Part shown: piece after piece, positions 33,023 to 41,622 of the stretch
Layout: each line of letters begins with the position of its first letter
How positions within the stretch are numbered: position 1 is the stretch's first letter
Origin: Opitutales bacterium
GTDB lineage: Bacteria > Verrucomicrobiota > Verrucomicrobiia > Opitutales > Oceanipulchritudinaceae
Assembly (NCBI GenBank): GCA_007134215.1
Contig: SLLG01000239.1
Location: 1 to 44,021, forward strand
Length of the DNA: 44,021 bases
Direction: 5' to 3'
The notes under the pieces: generated by a model
The model's database searches: none
Told to the model about the DNA's origin: nothing
What the model saw: the letters and a program-made list of their open reading frames with translations, nothing else
Made by a program: the position numbers and the translations under genes

Positions 33023-33457
33023 TCAGCGGGCGGCGAGGTAGCGCAGGGCCGCGAGGTAGCCGTCGAATCCGAGTCCGGAAATGACGGCCCCGCACGCCGG
33101 CGCGGTCATCGACGTATGCCGGAAGGCCTCACGGCGGTAGATGTTGGAGATGTGCACCTCCACGGCGAGCAACCCGCTGCCGGCGACGGCGTCGCGCAGG
33201 GCCACGCTCGTGTGGGTGAGGCCGCCGGGATTGATGACCAGACCGGCGCAGCCGCCGTCGGCGAGCGCCGCGATCCTGTCGATCAACGCTCCCTCGTGAT
33301 TGCTCTGGAAGAAAGACACCTCCACACCGAGCGCCGAGGCTTCCGCACGCACGCGGTCTTCGAGGTCGGTGAGCGTGGCGGTCCCGTAGACCTCCGGCTC
33401 GCGTTTTCCGAGCCGGTCGAGGTTCGGCCCGTTGAGGATGGCGAATTCACGTCCCAT
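33023..33457 (-). CDS. aroQ: 3-dehydroquinate dehydratase, type II
   Basis: AroQ dehydrates 3-dehydroquinate to 3-dehydroshikimate in the shikimate pathway. The 144-aa product has the family opening [20 protein letters not shown] with the catalytic tyrosine, [31 protein letters not shown], and the active-site histidine region [18 protein letters not shown]. Type II enzymes are dodecamers of about 145-150 residues, which fits. It sits alone on the minus strand, after a 240-bp gap that contains two strong hairpins. Confidence 0.95.
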   Translation of the reverse strand: MGREFAILNGPNLDRLGKREPEVYGTATLTDLEDRVRAEASALGVEVSFFQSNHEGALIDRIAALADGGCAGLVINPGGLTHTSVALRDAVAGSGLLAVEVHISNIYRREAFRHTSMTAPACGAVISGLGFDGYLAALRYLAAR

Positions 33458-33697
33458 TGCGCCGGAACGATCTCCGCCCGCGCGCCCGGAGGCAATCCGA
33501 AATCCGCGTACAAGGGGAGGCCCGGAGCTATGGCCCCGGGCCTCCTTGCTTTGCTAACCTCTCTTATCTGGTCTGTGCTGCTATCTGTGCCTTACTATCT
33601 CCATGGTCAGCTCTCGCTGACCTGCTTGCTGTCCAAAACAAAAAGAACATACCCTGAATCTGCCTAATGTAAACACGGTTACTCCGAAAAAGTTGCA
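33458..33697. other. Structured 240-bp gap between the Deg protease and aroQ
   Basis: No gene is seen. GGAGGCCCGG (33516-33525) and CCGGGCCTCC (33536-33545) form a perfect 10-bp stem with a 10-nt loop. GGTCAGC (33605-33611) and GCTGACC (33616-33622) form a 7-bp stem whose loop reads GAGA on the minus strand, a GNRA-type tetraloop. Both would be in the aroQ leader, or in an unrecognised small RNA. No U-tract marks a terminator. Confidence 0.5.
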
Positions 33698-35191
33698 TTA
33701 ATTTCGCACCGCCAGGTAGCCGAAACGGCCCCGGTCGAAAATGTAGAGCTTGTTGGCCCCGCGGCGCAGGAGGCGACGGGCGTCGGCGACGGATTCGACG
33801 GGACGGTCGTTGAGTTCGACGAGGACCATGCCCTCGCGCAGCGTGCGGGCGAAGGGCGACCGGGGTTCCACATTTGTGATGACCACGCCCTCCACGTTGT
33901 TGGGAATACGATAATCGTCGCGCCGTTCGGGCGTGAGCGAGGCAACGGTCACACCATCGAGGAACGGCGCCTCGCCGGCCGTGAGCCCGGCTTCCTCGAG
34001 GTCGCCGAGGACCACTTCGAGATTCATGCGCTCGCCTTCGCGCTGCACGGTGATGTCAACGGCGGTTCCCGGCGGCGTCTGCGCCACTTGGAGGCGGAAA
34101 TCATTGGCGTTGCGGACAGCGCGCCCGTTGAACTCGAGGACGACATCGCCGCGGCGGATGCCGCTCTCATCGGCGGGCAGCCCCTCCTCGACATCCTGGA
34201 TGAGAACGCCGCGGGTATCGGGCAATCCGAAAGCTTCGGCCATGACATCGGTGATATCGCCGATGCTTACTCCTAGAAAACCGCGGCGGATGGTGCCCGT
34301 GGTGGCGAGGTTGATGAGAATCGAGTGCGCCATCGCGCTCGGTATCGCGAAACCAATGCCGATACTGCCGCCGGTGCGGGAGAGAATAGCGGTGTTGATA
34401 CCGACGAGGCGGCCCTTGGCGTCGATGAGCGCGCCGCCGGAATTGCCCATGTTGATGGCGGCGTCGGTCTGGATGAAATTCTCGTAGGAGTCGTCGCCGA
34501 GGATATTGAGGTGCCCGCGGCCGGTGGCGGAGACGATCCCCTGCGTGACGGTCATGCCCACGCCCATGGGATTGCCGATGGCGAAGACGATATCGCCGAC
34601 AACGAGGTTGTTGCTGTCGGCGATCGGCAGGTAAGGCAGATCGTCGGCGTCAATCTTCAAAACAGCGACATCCGTCCGGGAATCGCGCCCGACGACACGG
34701 GCGGGAAGCTCGCGCTCGTCGTTGAGGCGCACGAGGATTTCGTCGGCGATCTCGTCGGAGCGTCCCGCGATGACGTGGTTGTTCGTAAGAATATAGCCGT
34801 CGCTGGAAACAATCACCCCGGACCCCATGCCTTCCGGAAGTTTGCGCTCCTCGACCGTCGGCCCCTCCCCGCCGCGGGGGTTCGGCATGGGCGGCAAGCC
34901 GAAGAAGCGGCGCATGAACTCCTGGCGCGGGTCGACGCCGCCGCGCACGACCTGCACCACGCGCGAGGTATGGACGGAGACCACGGCGTGCGTCGCGTTG
35001 CGCAGCACATGGGAATAGCTGACAACCTCCACGGGATCGCGTTGCAGATCCTCCGTGAGCAGCGGCACCCGTTCGGAAATGGACGGGTCCAGAAAATCCT
35101 CTTTGTCCGCGAGGAGCGGAAGAGCCGCGACCAAAGCCATCCCGAGGAGGGACAGCCGGGGAAACGGAAAGATTTTCTTCGATAGCACCAT
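33698..35191 (-). CDS. HtrA/Deg-family periplasmic serine protease with two PDZ domains
   Basis: The 497-aa protease carries a signal peptide (ending ALPLLA, about residue 28), a trypsin-like domain with the catalytic triad His139 (TNNHVIA), Asp174 (RTDVAVLKID) and Ser251 (GNSGGAL), and two PDZ domains (about 315-400 with RRGFLGVSI, and 420-497). Deg proteases degrade or refold misfolded envelope proteins in the periplasm. The start at 35191 gives the signal peptide directly; longer frame to 35287 runs through the promoter. A near-consensus sigma-54 promoter lies 28-44 bp upstream, and the divergent NtrB/NtrC-type pair is the probable activator. Confidence 0.95.
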   Translation of the reverse strand: MVLSKKIFPFPRLSLLGMALVAALPLLADKEDFLDPSISERVPLLTEDLQRDPVEVVSYSHVLRNATHAVVSVHTSRVVQVVRGGVDPRQEFMRRFFGLPPMPNPRGGEGPTVEERKLPEGMGSGVIVSSDGYILTNNHVIAGRSDEIADEILVRLNDERELPARVVGRDSRTDVAVLKIDADDLPYLPIADSNNLVVGDIVFAIGNPMGVGMTVTQGIVSATGRGHLNILGDDSYENFIQTDAAINMGNSGGALIDAKGRLVGINTAILSRTGGSIGIGFAIPSAMAHSILINLATTGTIRRGFLGVSIGDITDVMAEAFGLPDTRGVLIQDVEEGLPADESGIRRGDVVLEFNGRAVRNANDFRLQVAQTPPGTAVDITVQREGERMNLEVVLGDLEEAGLTAGEAPFLDGVTVASLTPERRDDYRIPNNVEGVVITNVEPRSPFARTLREGMVLVELNDRPVESVADARRLLRRGANKLYIFDRGRFGYLAVRN

Positions 35192-35219
35192 GATTTGCAC
35201 GTTCTTTGCATAATAGGAA

Positions 35220-35235
35220 AACAAGACTCGTGCCA
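35220..35235 (-). promoter_or_regulatory. Sigma-54 (-24/-12) promoter of the Deg protease gene
   Basis: Minus strand TGGCACGAGTCTTGTT matches the sigma-54 consensus TGGCACG-N4-TTGCW at all positions but one (the C of the -12 GC is T). It lies 28 bp upstream of the protease start, so the transcript start would be about 15-18 bp before the ATG. The neighbouring regulator has the GAFTGA loop that contacts sigma-54. Confidence 0.65.
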
Positions 35236-35251
35236 AAATTCCCGGAATTTT
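35235..35251. promoter_or_regulatory. Perfect 8+1+8 dyad beside the sigma-54 promoter
   Basis: AAAATTCC-C-GGAATTTT, touching the upstream edge of the sigma-54 element. A second perfect dyad, AAAATG-AA-CATTTT, lies at 35263-35276. Either could bind the response regulator of the divergent operon. Confidence 0.5.
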
Positions 35252-35361
35252 ATTAGTCGATGAAAATGAACATTTTAGAAATATCAAAAAAATTCAAGCC
35301 CCCTCCGGCGGCACCCTTGATGGAAAGTTTCTGACCAGCGCCCCGACAAGCAAATATCCAG

Positions 35362-36741
35362 ATGACCCTACTCCAACGATTCACGATCCTCATCACCACG
35401 GCGGCGGCCACCCTTGTGCTTCTCGGCGCCGCTTCGTGGATGCTCTACGGCGAATTCCGGCAGATCGGCCGCTACGTGGAGGAGGTGCGCAGCGAGGGCA
35501 CCCGCATCGCCGACCAATACCTCGTGCGCGTGCGCGCGATCGACGTGGCCCTCATGCAGTACGAAGTGCGCAAGGACCAGGCGTCGTGGTCGCAGTTTGT
35601 CGAGCAGAGCCGGGCGCTCGACAGCTGGCTGCGCCAGCGCGCGGAGTACCTCGCCACCCCCGAGGAAAAAGACGCCCTCGTGCGCATCCACAACACCTAC
35701 GTCGAGTTCATCGAACGGGCGCGCATCTACGAGGGCAACCGGTTCGTCGCCGACATGTTCACGCCCAAGCGCATCGCCCGTGCCAATCTTGAAAACACGA
35801 TCAGCAACCTGCTCAGCCTCGGCAATGATCTCTCCAACGCCCACCAGGCGCGGCTCGCGGGGCTCTTCAAGGAAACGCGCGACGCCCTCCAGCTCATCGC
35901 CGTATTCACGGTCGCGGCCTTCATGACCCTTGTCGGGATGCTCACATGGCAGGGCGTCGAACTCTACCGCCGCTACGTCGCGCCCCTGCGCCTGCAAGTC
36001 ATCGAACAGTCCGAGCGGCTCGAGCGCCAGGAAAAGATCGCCTCGCTCGGCATGCTCGCCTCCGGCGTGGCCCACGAGATCCGCAATCCCCTCGCCGCCA
36101 TCAAGGCGCGCCTCTACACACTGCGAAAAGCGGTGCGCCCGGATGCATCGGCCACCGAAGACGCCGACATCATCCAGGGCGAGATCAACCGCCTCGAAGA
36201 CATCGTGGGCGACTTCCTCAAGCTCGCCCGCCCGCCCGACCCGCAGATCGGTCCGGTCGCCGTCGACAACGTCCTCGCCGAAGTGGCCGAGCTTCTGCGC
36301 CCGGACTTCGAAACGCGCAACATCCGCATCGAGACCGGGGGATCAACGGGTGTGACCGCGCAGCTCGACCGCGAGCAACTCAAGCAGTGCCTCATCAATC
36401 TCGCGCAAAACGGCGCGGAAAGTATCGACGGCGCCGGCGCGATCACCCTCGGCTCGGACGAGGCCGAGGTCGACTGGGAAGGCCGCCGCCGGAAGACGCT
36501 GTGCATCCGCGTCGCGGACACCGGCTGCGGCATCCCCCACGACATCCAGCGCCGCCTCTTCGATCCGTTCTTCACGACGAAGGCGGACGGCACGGGCCTC
36601 GGCCTTGCCTTGACGCAGCGGCTCGTCAACGGCATGGGTGGTCGCATTGCTTTCCAAACCCAGCCGGGCAGCGGCACCATCTTCAACCTTTACTTCCCGT
36701 TTGATGCCTCCCCAGGAAATCCTCATCGTCGAGGACGATGA
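35362..36741 (+). CDS. Membrane sensor histidine kinase, NtrB-like
   Basis: A 459-aa sensor kinase. Two membrane segments (about 9-29 and 177-196) frame a roughly 145-residue helical periplasmic sensor with no recognisable domain. The kinase core has the phospho-acceptor box SGVAHEIRNPLAAIKARL with His238, the N box LINLAQNGAESI, the G1 box VADTGCGIP, F box FDPFFTTK and G2 GTGLGLAL. The gene overlaps the response-regulator gene by 38 bp, so the two are expressed together. It is divergent from the Deg protease gene, and envelope stress is a likely signal (inferred). Confidence 0.95.
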   Translation: MTLLQRFTILITTAAATLVLLGAASWMLYGEFRQIGRYVEEVRSEGTRIADQYLVRVRAIDVALMQYEVRKDQASWSQFVEQSRALDSWLRQRAEYLATPEEKDALVRIHNTYVEFIERARIYEGNRFVADMFTPKRIARANLENTISNLLSLGNDLSNAHQARLAGLFKETRDALQLIAVFTVAAFMTLVGMLTWQGVELYRRYVAPLRLQVIEQSERLERQEKIASLGMLASGVAHEIRNPLAAIKARLYTLRKAVRPDASATEDADIIQGEINRLEDIVGDFLKLARPPDPQIGPVAVDNVLAEVAELLRPDFETRNIRIETGGSTGVTAQLDREQLKQCLINLAQNGAESIDGAGAITLGSDEAEVDWEGRRRKTLCIRVADTGCGIPHDIQRRLFDPFFTTKADGTGLGLALTQRLVNGMGGRIAFQTQPGSGTIFNLYFPFDASPGNPHRRGR

Positions 36742-38128
36742 ATCCCTCGCGGCCTCCCTCGCCAAAGTTCTCGAGTCCGAAGGCTACCGCGTCACGGTCG
36801 CCCATACGGGGGACGAGGGCTGCCGCCGCATCGAGGAAGACGGCGATTCCATCTCCCTCGTCCTTACGGACCTGCGCCTTCCCGGTGCCTCCGGGCTCGA
36901 CCTTGTGGGGTACGCGAAGGAGAAGCACCCCCACCTGCCGGTCATCCTCGTCACCGCCTTCGGCACGGCCGACACCGCCATCGAGGCCACCAAGCGCGGG
37001 GCCTTCGATTACATCCTCAAGCCCTTTGAGATGCCGGAGATCCTCGACCTCGTCGAACGGGCACTCAAACAGGCCGCCCTTGCCCGCGAAACCGTGCGGC
37101 TCACCGACGGCTCGACCGGCGACGGCGGCACCGACGGCGACGCCATGGTGGGCACCAGCCGCCCCATGCAGGATCTCTACAAGGGCATCGGGCGCGTCGC
37201 CGCCAACGAGGCCAACGTCCTCATCCGCGGCGAAACCGGCTCCGGCAAGGAACTCGTCGCCCGCGCCATCCATCAATACGGCCCGCGCAAGAACAAGGCG
37301 TTCATCGCCGTAAACTGCGCTGCCATTCCGGAAACTCTGCTCGAAAGCGAACTCTTCGGCCACGAAAGGGGGGCCTTCACCGGGGCCGACTTCCGCCGCG
37401 TGGGCCGCTTCGAGCAGGCCGACGGCGGCACCCTCTTCCTCGATGAAATCGGCGACATGCCGATGACCGTGCAGGCCAAACTCCTGCGCGTCCTCCAGGA
37501 CCGCGCGATCCAGCGCCTCGGCGGCAAAGAACTGATCCCCGTCGACGTGCGCGCCATCTTCGCCACGCACCAGCCGCTCGAGGCCATGATCCGCGACCGC
37601 CGCTTCCGCGAGGACCTCTTCTACCGCGTCAACGCCCTCGAACTCCATGTTCCCGCCCTTCGCGAGCGCCCGGAGGACATTCCCGGCCTCGTGCGTTACT
37701 TCCTCGGGCGCCACGGCGCCGAAAGCGGATCGCAGATTCCCAGCCTCCAGCCCGAGGCCCTCGACCGCCTGCGGGCACACCCGTGGCCGGGCAACGTGCG
37801 CCAGCTCGAGAACACAATCCGCAAGCTTGTCCTCCAGGCGCGCGGGTACGTCATCACTTCCGACCATGTCGACGCTCTCCTCGCCGGCAGCGAAGCACCC
37901 GAAGGCACCTCCCTCGCCCAACGCGTCGCCACCCTTCTCGAAGAAGCGCAAACCCTCGAAGGCGGCGACCTTCACGCCCGCGTCGTCCACGAAGCCGAAG
38001 CCGAACTCATGCGCCAGGCCATGCAACGCTCCGGCGGCAACATCGCCCAGGTCGCCCGCTGGCTCGGAATCTCCCGCGTCACCCTACGCGAAAAACTCAA
38101 GCAGCACAGTCTCTACCCGCCCAGATAA
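36704..38128 (+). CDS. NtrC-family sigma-54-dependent response regulator
   Basis: A 474-aa regulator. The receiver domain has the acidic pair near residue 11 and the phospho-acceptor Asp56 in LTDLRLP, with the conserved Lys in YILKPF. The AAA+ domain has Walker A GETGSGKE (176-183), the sigma-54 contact loop GAFTGA (223-228), Walker B TLFLDEIGD (243-251) and WPGNVRQLEN. The C-terminus holds a Fis-type helix-turn-helix (GGNIAQVARWLGISRVTLREKL). It overlaps the kinase gene. The Deg promoter next door is of the sigma-54 type, so that gene is the first candidate target. Confidence 0.96.
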   Translation: MPPQEILIVEDDESLAASLAKVLESEGYRVTVAHTGDEGCRRIEEDGDSISLVLTDLRLPGASGLDLVGYAKEKHPHLPVILVTAFGTADTAIEATKRGAFDYILKPFEMPEILDLVERALKQAALARETVRLTDGSTGDGGTDGDAMVGTSRPMQDLYKGIGRVAANEANVLIRGETGSGKELVARAIHQYGPRKNKAFIAVNCAAIPETLLESELFGHERGAFTGADFRRVGRFEQADGGTLFLDEIGDMPMTVQAKLLRVLQDRAIQRLGGKELIPVDVRAIFATHQPLEAMIRDRRFREDLFYRVNALELHVPALRERPEDIPGLVRYFLGRHGAESGSQIPSLQPEALDRLRAHPWPGNVRQLENTIRKLVLQARGYVITSDHVDALLAGSEAPEGTSLAQRVATLLEEAQTLEGGDLHARVVHEAEAELMRQAMQRSGGNIAQVARWLGISRVTLREKLKQHSLYPPR

Positions 38129-38516
38129 ACACAGCCCCGCTGAACGGACCGGCCGTTCTGGTCGGGCGATGCATCCGCCCGACTACGGGCCCGACTCTGA
38201 AACGGAAGCTTGTCTGCGAGCGAACGCTTAACCGAGCGCAAGCCGCCCTACTCCCTTATATCGAAACGCAGGATGCCTTGCTCGAACGGCGAAGTGTCAA
38301 AGTGGCGCGGATTCTCCGGGTCCACGAAGTTCAATCGTGGCGCTCTCACGAAAAACCTCGGGTTTTTCGAAATTCCCCGACGTGAAGTATACAATTGCAA
38401 AAACGAAAAGAAGAACGAACAGAAAAGTCCCGTGCAATGCCACTCTGTCAAACCATCTCATGCGTCAATTAAAATGGCCTGACTGACACCAATGCAAACG
38501 CTTCGCACCCCCTTGC
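38129..38516. other. 388-bp gap after the two-component operon
   Basis: The gap holds hairpin-forming sequence at 38142-38158 (GAACGG/CCGTTC), the palindrome at 38161-38183 and a stem CGAAAAACC/GGTTTTTCG with a 3-nt loop at 38349-38369 that could end transcripts on either strand. A 67-codon TTG-start frame on the minus strand (38248-38451) is not called: it has no ribosome-binding site or known residues. Confidence 0.5.
38161..38183. repeat. Perfect palindromic repeat after the response-regulator gene
   Basis: GTCGGGCG-ATGCATC-CGCCCGAC: an 8-bp stem with a 7-nt loop, followed by TACGGG. The tail resembles that of the repeat at 176-195, and it may also serve as a transcript end for the two-component operon. 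Confidence 0.5.
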
Positions 38517-39383
38517 TTACAGCATCGTGCCGTCTCGGGTGACGCGGTCTTGGAAGGCGTCGAGGAGTTTGAGGGTTTGTTCGCCGGGGCTGCCGCTGCC
38601 GATCCTGCGTCCGTCGACTTCGACGACGGGAATCAACTCGGCCGCCGTGCCCGTGAGGAAGATCTCGTCCGCCGTCCACACTTCGTAGCGGGTGATGTTG
38701 GTCTCCGCGCAGGCGATACCCTCCGCCTCCATGATTTCGAGGACGGCCCCGCGCGTGATGCCCTTGAGCGCGCCGGCGTGGGAGGGCGGCGTGGCCCAGC
38801 GGTCCTTGTGACGGAGGAAGATATTGTCGCCCGTGCACTCGGCCACATAGCCTTGGTCGTTGAGCATGATGGCCTCGAGACAGCCCGCGAGTCCGGCGTC
38901 GGCCTTGGCCATGATGTTGTTGAGGTAGTTGAGCGACTTCACCATGGGCGGAAGGGCCGCCGGGTTGATGCGGCGTGTGGGCGAAGTGATAATGCGCAGC
39001 CCCTGCGTGTAGAACTCCTTCGGGTAGAGCGCGATCTTGTCGGCGATGATGATGACCTGCGGATTTTTGCAGTTCTTGTGGCTGAGCCCGAGCGTGCCGA
39101 CCCCGCGCGTGACGACGAGACGGATATAGCCGTCGCTCAGTCCGTTGACGCGGCAGGCCTCGCAGACGGCGTCGGACAGCTCCTGCCGCGACATGGGCAG
39201 GTCGAGGAGGATGGCCTTGGCCGACATTTCCAGCCGTTCAAGGTGCTCCTCCAGCTTGAAAACGCAGCCCTTGTAAAGGCGGATGCCCTCGAAGACGCCG
39301 TCGCCGTAAAGCAATCCGTGATCGAAGACCGAGATCTTCGCGTCCGCTTCGTCGACAAACCCGCCATTGATATAGACTTTCAT
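38517..39383 (-). CDS. ilvE: Branched-chain amino acid aminotransferase (class IV, PLP)
   Basis: The 288-aa enzyme moves amino groups between glutamate and branched-chain 2-oxo acids, the last step in valine, leucine and isoleucine synthesis. It shows the class IV signatures VFDHGLLYGDGVFEGIRLY (19-37), the PLP lysine in MVKSLNYLNN (Lys149), EAIMLNDQGYVAECTGDNIFL, GITRGAVLEI, and the closing EIFLTGTAAELIPVVEVDGRRIG. Its length and GDGVFEG motif fit the IlvE-like group better than aminodeoxychorismate lyase, though D-amino acid transaminase is not fully excluded. The start at 39383 places MKVYINGGFV at the N-terminus, as usual. Confidence 0.88.
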   Translation of the reverse strand: MKVYINGGFVDEADAKISVFDHGLLYGDGVFEGIRLYKGCVFKLEEHLERLEMSAKAILLDLPMSRQELSDAVCEACRVNGLSDGYIRLVVTRGVGTLGLSHKNCKNPQVIIIADKIALYPKEFYTQGLRIITSPTRRINPAALPPMVKSLNYLNNIMAKADAGLAGCLEAIMLNDQGYVAECTGDNIFLRHKDRWATPPSHAGALKGITRGAVLEIMEAEGIACAETNITRYEVWTADEIFLTGTAAELIPVVEVDGRRIGSGSPGEQTLKLLDAFQDRVTRDGTML

Positions 39384-39440
39384 GATGCGGCAGGAGTGTT
39401 GCGGGCAAAGCACCCGCTGTCTAGCCTCTCTTGCGCGGTA

Positions 39441-40643
39441 TCAGCGGCCGCCGGACGCCGGAGGGCCGCCGCGCGCATAGTCGAGGATACGGTCGTGCGG
39501 GCCTTCCCGCGCGGGCGCGGCGAGAGTCTCGCGCAACCGGGCGGCGCCTTCGGTCGTCGCCTTGAGGCGCTCCGCGTCGTGCAGGCACACCCGCAGCTCG
39601 CGGGCGAGATTCGCCGCCGTCGCCTCGCCCTGGATGTATTCGGGGTAGAACGGTTGCTCAAGGATGAGGTTGGCGATGCCGAGGTAGGGCACGCTGACGA
39701 CCCGGCGCCCGATGAAGTAAGTGAGCGGGTGGGCGCGGTAGACGATGGCGCCGGGAATCCCGGCGAGGGCGCAGGCCAGCGACATCGTGCCGGAACTCGT
39801 GAGGACGGCCCGCCCGCCCGCCTCTTCCCCGGCGGGAACAAGGTCGAGCCGCGGAAGCAGGCGGTCGCCCCCTTCGGCGGTGTGGATTTTCTCGATGAGC
39901 GCGCGCGCTCCGGGACTCGGGTAGATCACCGTGACGGCGTCGAGCCATCCCTCGCGGCGGGCCTGCGCCGCCCCCCGCAGCATGGCGGGCAGGATCCGCC
40001 CGATGGGCTGGAGCCGGCTGCCGGGCAGCAGCAGAACGGGGCCGTCCGCGTCGAACCGCAGCGGAGGCGCCGCCCCCGGCAAGAGGAAGGGATGGCCGAC
40101 AAAGCGGGTGTCGAGGTCGGTGTCGGCGAAGCAGTCGACCTCGAATGGAAAGATCACGCCGACTTCGTCGAGCACCTCCGCCATGCGGAACCGGCGCCCT
40201 GCTTTCCATGCCCAGATTTGCGGCGAGATGTATCCATAGACCGCCGTCGGCCCGCCGCCCTTCCGGCTGATACCCGCCCTCTGGAGGGCCGCCGCGAAGC
40301 GCAGATTGAATCCCGGGTAGTCAACAAGCACGACGACACGCGGCCGGTGTTCCTCCACCCAGTGCAAGAGCGCGTCGAAGAGGCGTTTGAAGTAGCGGTA
40401 GTGGCGCAGCACTTCGACCAAACCCACGACCGATGTCGCCGTGAGGTCGTGCAGGAGCGCGGCCCCCGCCGCCTCCATGCGCGTGCCCCCCACCGCCGCG
40501 ATGGAAAGCTCCGGCGCCTTTTTCCGTATCCCCCGGATCACTTCGGCGGCATGCTCGTCGCCGGAGTGTTCGCCCGCGATGAAGAGCACGTCCACCCGCC
40601 GCCCGTCCATGCCGGGCAGCTCGATATGCGAATCGTCCGCCAT
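39441..40643 (-). CDS. lpxB: Lipid-A-disaccharide synthase
   Basis: LpxB joins UDP-2,3-diacylglucosamine and lipid X to form the lipid A disaccharide at the inner membrane. The 400-aa product has VLFIAGEHSGDEHAAEVIRG (family: GE-x-SGD), VGGTRMEAAGAALLHDLT, VVLVDYPGFNLRFA, YISPQIWAWKAGR, FPFEVDCFA, FVGHPFL, LLLPGSRLQPIGRILP, LTSSGTMSLACALAGIPGAIVYRAHPLTYFIGRR and VPYLGIANLI, all typical. It proves a lipid-A-making outer membrane, consistent with the TonB receptors. It lies 16 bp downstream of a Gfo/Idh oxidoreductase gene, probably in one operon. Confidence 0.96.
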   Translation of the reverse strand: MADDSHIELPGMDGRRVDVLFIAGEHSGDEHAAEVIRGIRKKAPELSIAAVGGTRMEAAGAALLHDLTATSVVGLVEVLRHYRYFKRLFDALLHWVEEHRPRVVVLVDYPGFNLRFAAALQRAGISRKGGGPTAVYGYISPQIWAWKAGRRFRMAEVLDEVGVIFPFEVDCFADTDLDTRFVGHPFLLPGAAPPLRFDADGPVLLLPGSRLQPIGRILPAMLRGAAQARREGWLDAVTVIYPSPGARALIEKIHTAEGGDRLLPRLDLVPAGEEAGGRAVLTSSGTMSLACALAGIPGAIVYRAHPLTYFIGRRVVSVPYLGIANLILEQPFYPEYIQGEATAANLARELRVCLHDAERLKATTEGAARLRETLAAPAREGPHDRILDYARGGPPASGGR

Positions 40644-40659
40644 GGAATGAAGAGATCCG

Positions 40660-41622
40660 CTAGCGCATGGCCGCGCGGATTTGCGCGGTCACCTGCATCG
40701 CCACCTCAAGGGCCGACTTGCCGAGCTGCCCGCCCACTTTCGGGTCGCGAGCGCGGCGGATGCAGTCGGTGAAGGAGAGAAGTTCGAGCTTCAGCGGTTC
40801 ATCGCGCTCGATCGGGATGTCCTCTTTGTCGAGGGCGAGCCCCTGTTTGCGGATAAGGTGTCCCTTCTGCTCCATGAAGTTTAGGGAGAGGTAGGCCTCC
40901 GGCTGGAAGACGCGGATCTCCCGCACCTTCTTGAGGCTCACACGGCTCGTGTTGATATTCGCCACGCAACCGCCTTCGAAGACGATACGCGCGTTGGCGA
41001 TGTCCTCCGTCGGCGAAAGGACGTTCACGCCCACCGCCTCGATCCGTTCGATGGGCCGCTTCACCAGTTCGAGGATGATGCCGATGTCGTGGATCATGAG
41101 GTCGAGAACCACGCCCACTTCCGTGCCGCGCGGCGTGAACGGGGCCAAACGGTCCGCCGCGATGAAGCGCGGATTGCTCACCGCCGATTCAAGGTAGCCC
41201 ATGACCGGATTGAAATGCTCGATGTGCCCCACCTGCACAAGCACGCCGACGGCTTTGGCCGCCTCCAATACGCGCTCGGCCTCCTCAAGGCTCGAGCAGA
41301 TGGGCTTTTCGATCAGCAGGTGACAACCCCTCTCAAGGAGCGGCAGCGCCACCTCGCAATGCCGGTCCGTCGGCACAACCACGCTCACGGCGTCGCAGGC
41401 CCCCGCCAGTTCCTCCGGTGACGCAAACACCCGCGCGCCGTGCCGTTCCGCCACTTCCGTCGCGCGCGCACGGTCGGCGTCGTAGACCCCCGCGAGTTCC
41501 ACGCCTTCCAACTCCGCATACACCCGAGCATGGTGCTGGCCGAGCGAGCCCACCCCGATTACCCCGCACTGCAAAGGCTTTTCGCGTTCCATCCCTCCGA
41601 AAATGGGCTTTTCCCCCGCCAT
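40660..41622 (-). CDS. Gfo/Idh/MocA-family oxidoreductase next to lpxB (GnnA candidate)
   Basis: A 320-aa dehydrogenase with Rossmann motif GVIGVGSLGQHHARVY (about 19-34), the catalytic-lysine motif LLIEKPICSS, and the C-terminal substrate domain (QVGHIEHFNP, DLMIHDIGIILELV, NINTSRVSLKKVREI). HIEHFNP and DLMIHDI are found in UDP-sugar dehydrogenases of lipid A clusters. Its gene is 16 bp from lpxB, which matches the known placing of gnnA (UDP-GlcNAc 3-dehydrogenase for amide-linked lipid A). The GnnB aminotransferase partner is not in the window. Alternatively it serves another sugar. Start at 41622 or 41592 (the latter has GGAGG too close); 41622 is used. Confidence 0.85.
   Translation of the reverse strand: MAGEKPIFGGMEREKPLQCGVIGVGSLGQHHARVYAELEGVELAGVYDADRARATEVAERHGARVFASPEELAGACDAVSVVVPTDRHCEVALPLLERGCHLLIEKPICSSLEEAERVLEAAKAVGVLVQVGHIEHFNPVMGYLESAVSNPRFIAADRLAPFTPRGTEVGVVLDLMIHDIGIILELVKRPIERIEAVGVNVLSPTEDIANARIVFEGGCVANINTSRVSLKKVREIRVFQPEAYLSLNFMEQKGHLIRKQGLALDKEDIPIERDEPLKLELLSFTDCIRRARDPKVGGQLGKSALEVAMQVTAQIRAAMR

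Noticed and set aside
35280-35361. A second sigma-54 promoter for the kinase gene
   Set aside because: GGCAC followed by TTGAT is present near 35310 but the spacing between the -24 and -12 elements is too short.
36683-38026. 447-codon open frame antisense to the response regulator
   Set aside because: The sense frame carries the receiver, AAA+ and Fis domains; the antisense product is low complexity.
38142-38369. Classical intrinsic terminators after the response regulator
   Set aside because: Several stems exist, but none is followed by a clear run of T, so they are described as hairpins only.
38248-38451. 67-codon minus-strand open frame in the gap after the two-component operon
   Set aside because: TTG start, no ribosome-binding site, no similarity I can recognise, and a hairpin lies inside it.
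38550-40772. 740-codon plus-strand open frame across ilvE and lpxB
   Set aside because: It runs antisense through two unrelated, fully recognisable genes, so it is a GC-driven shadow.
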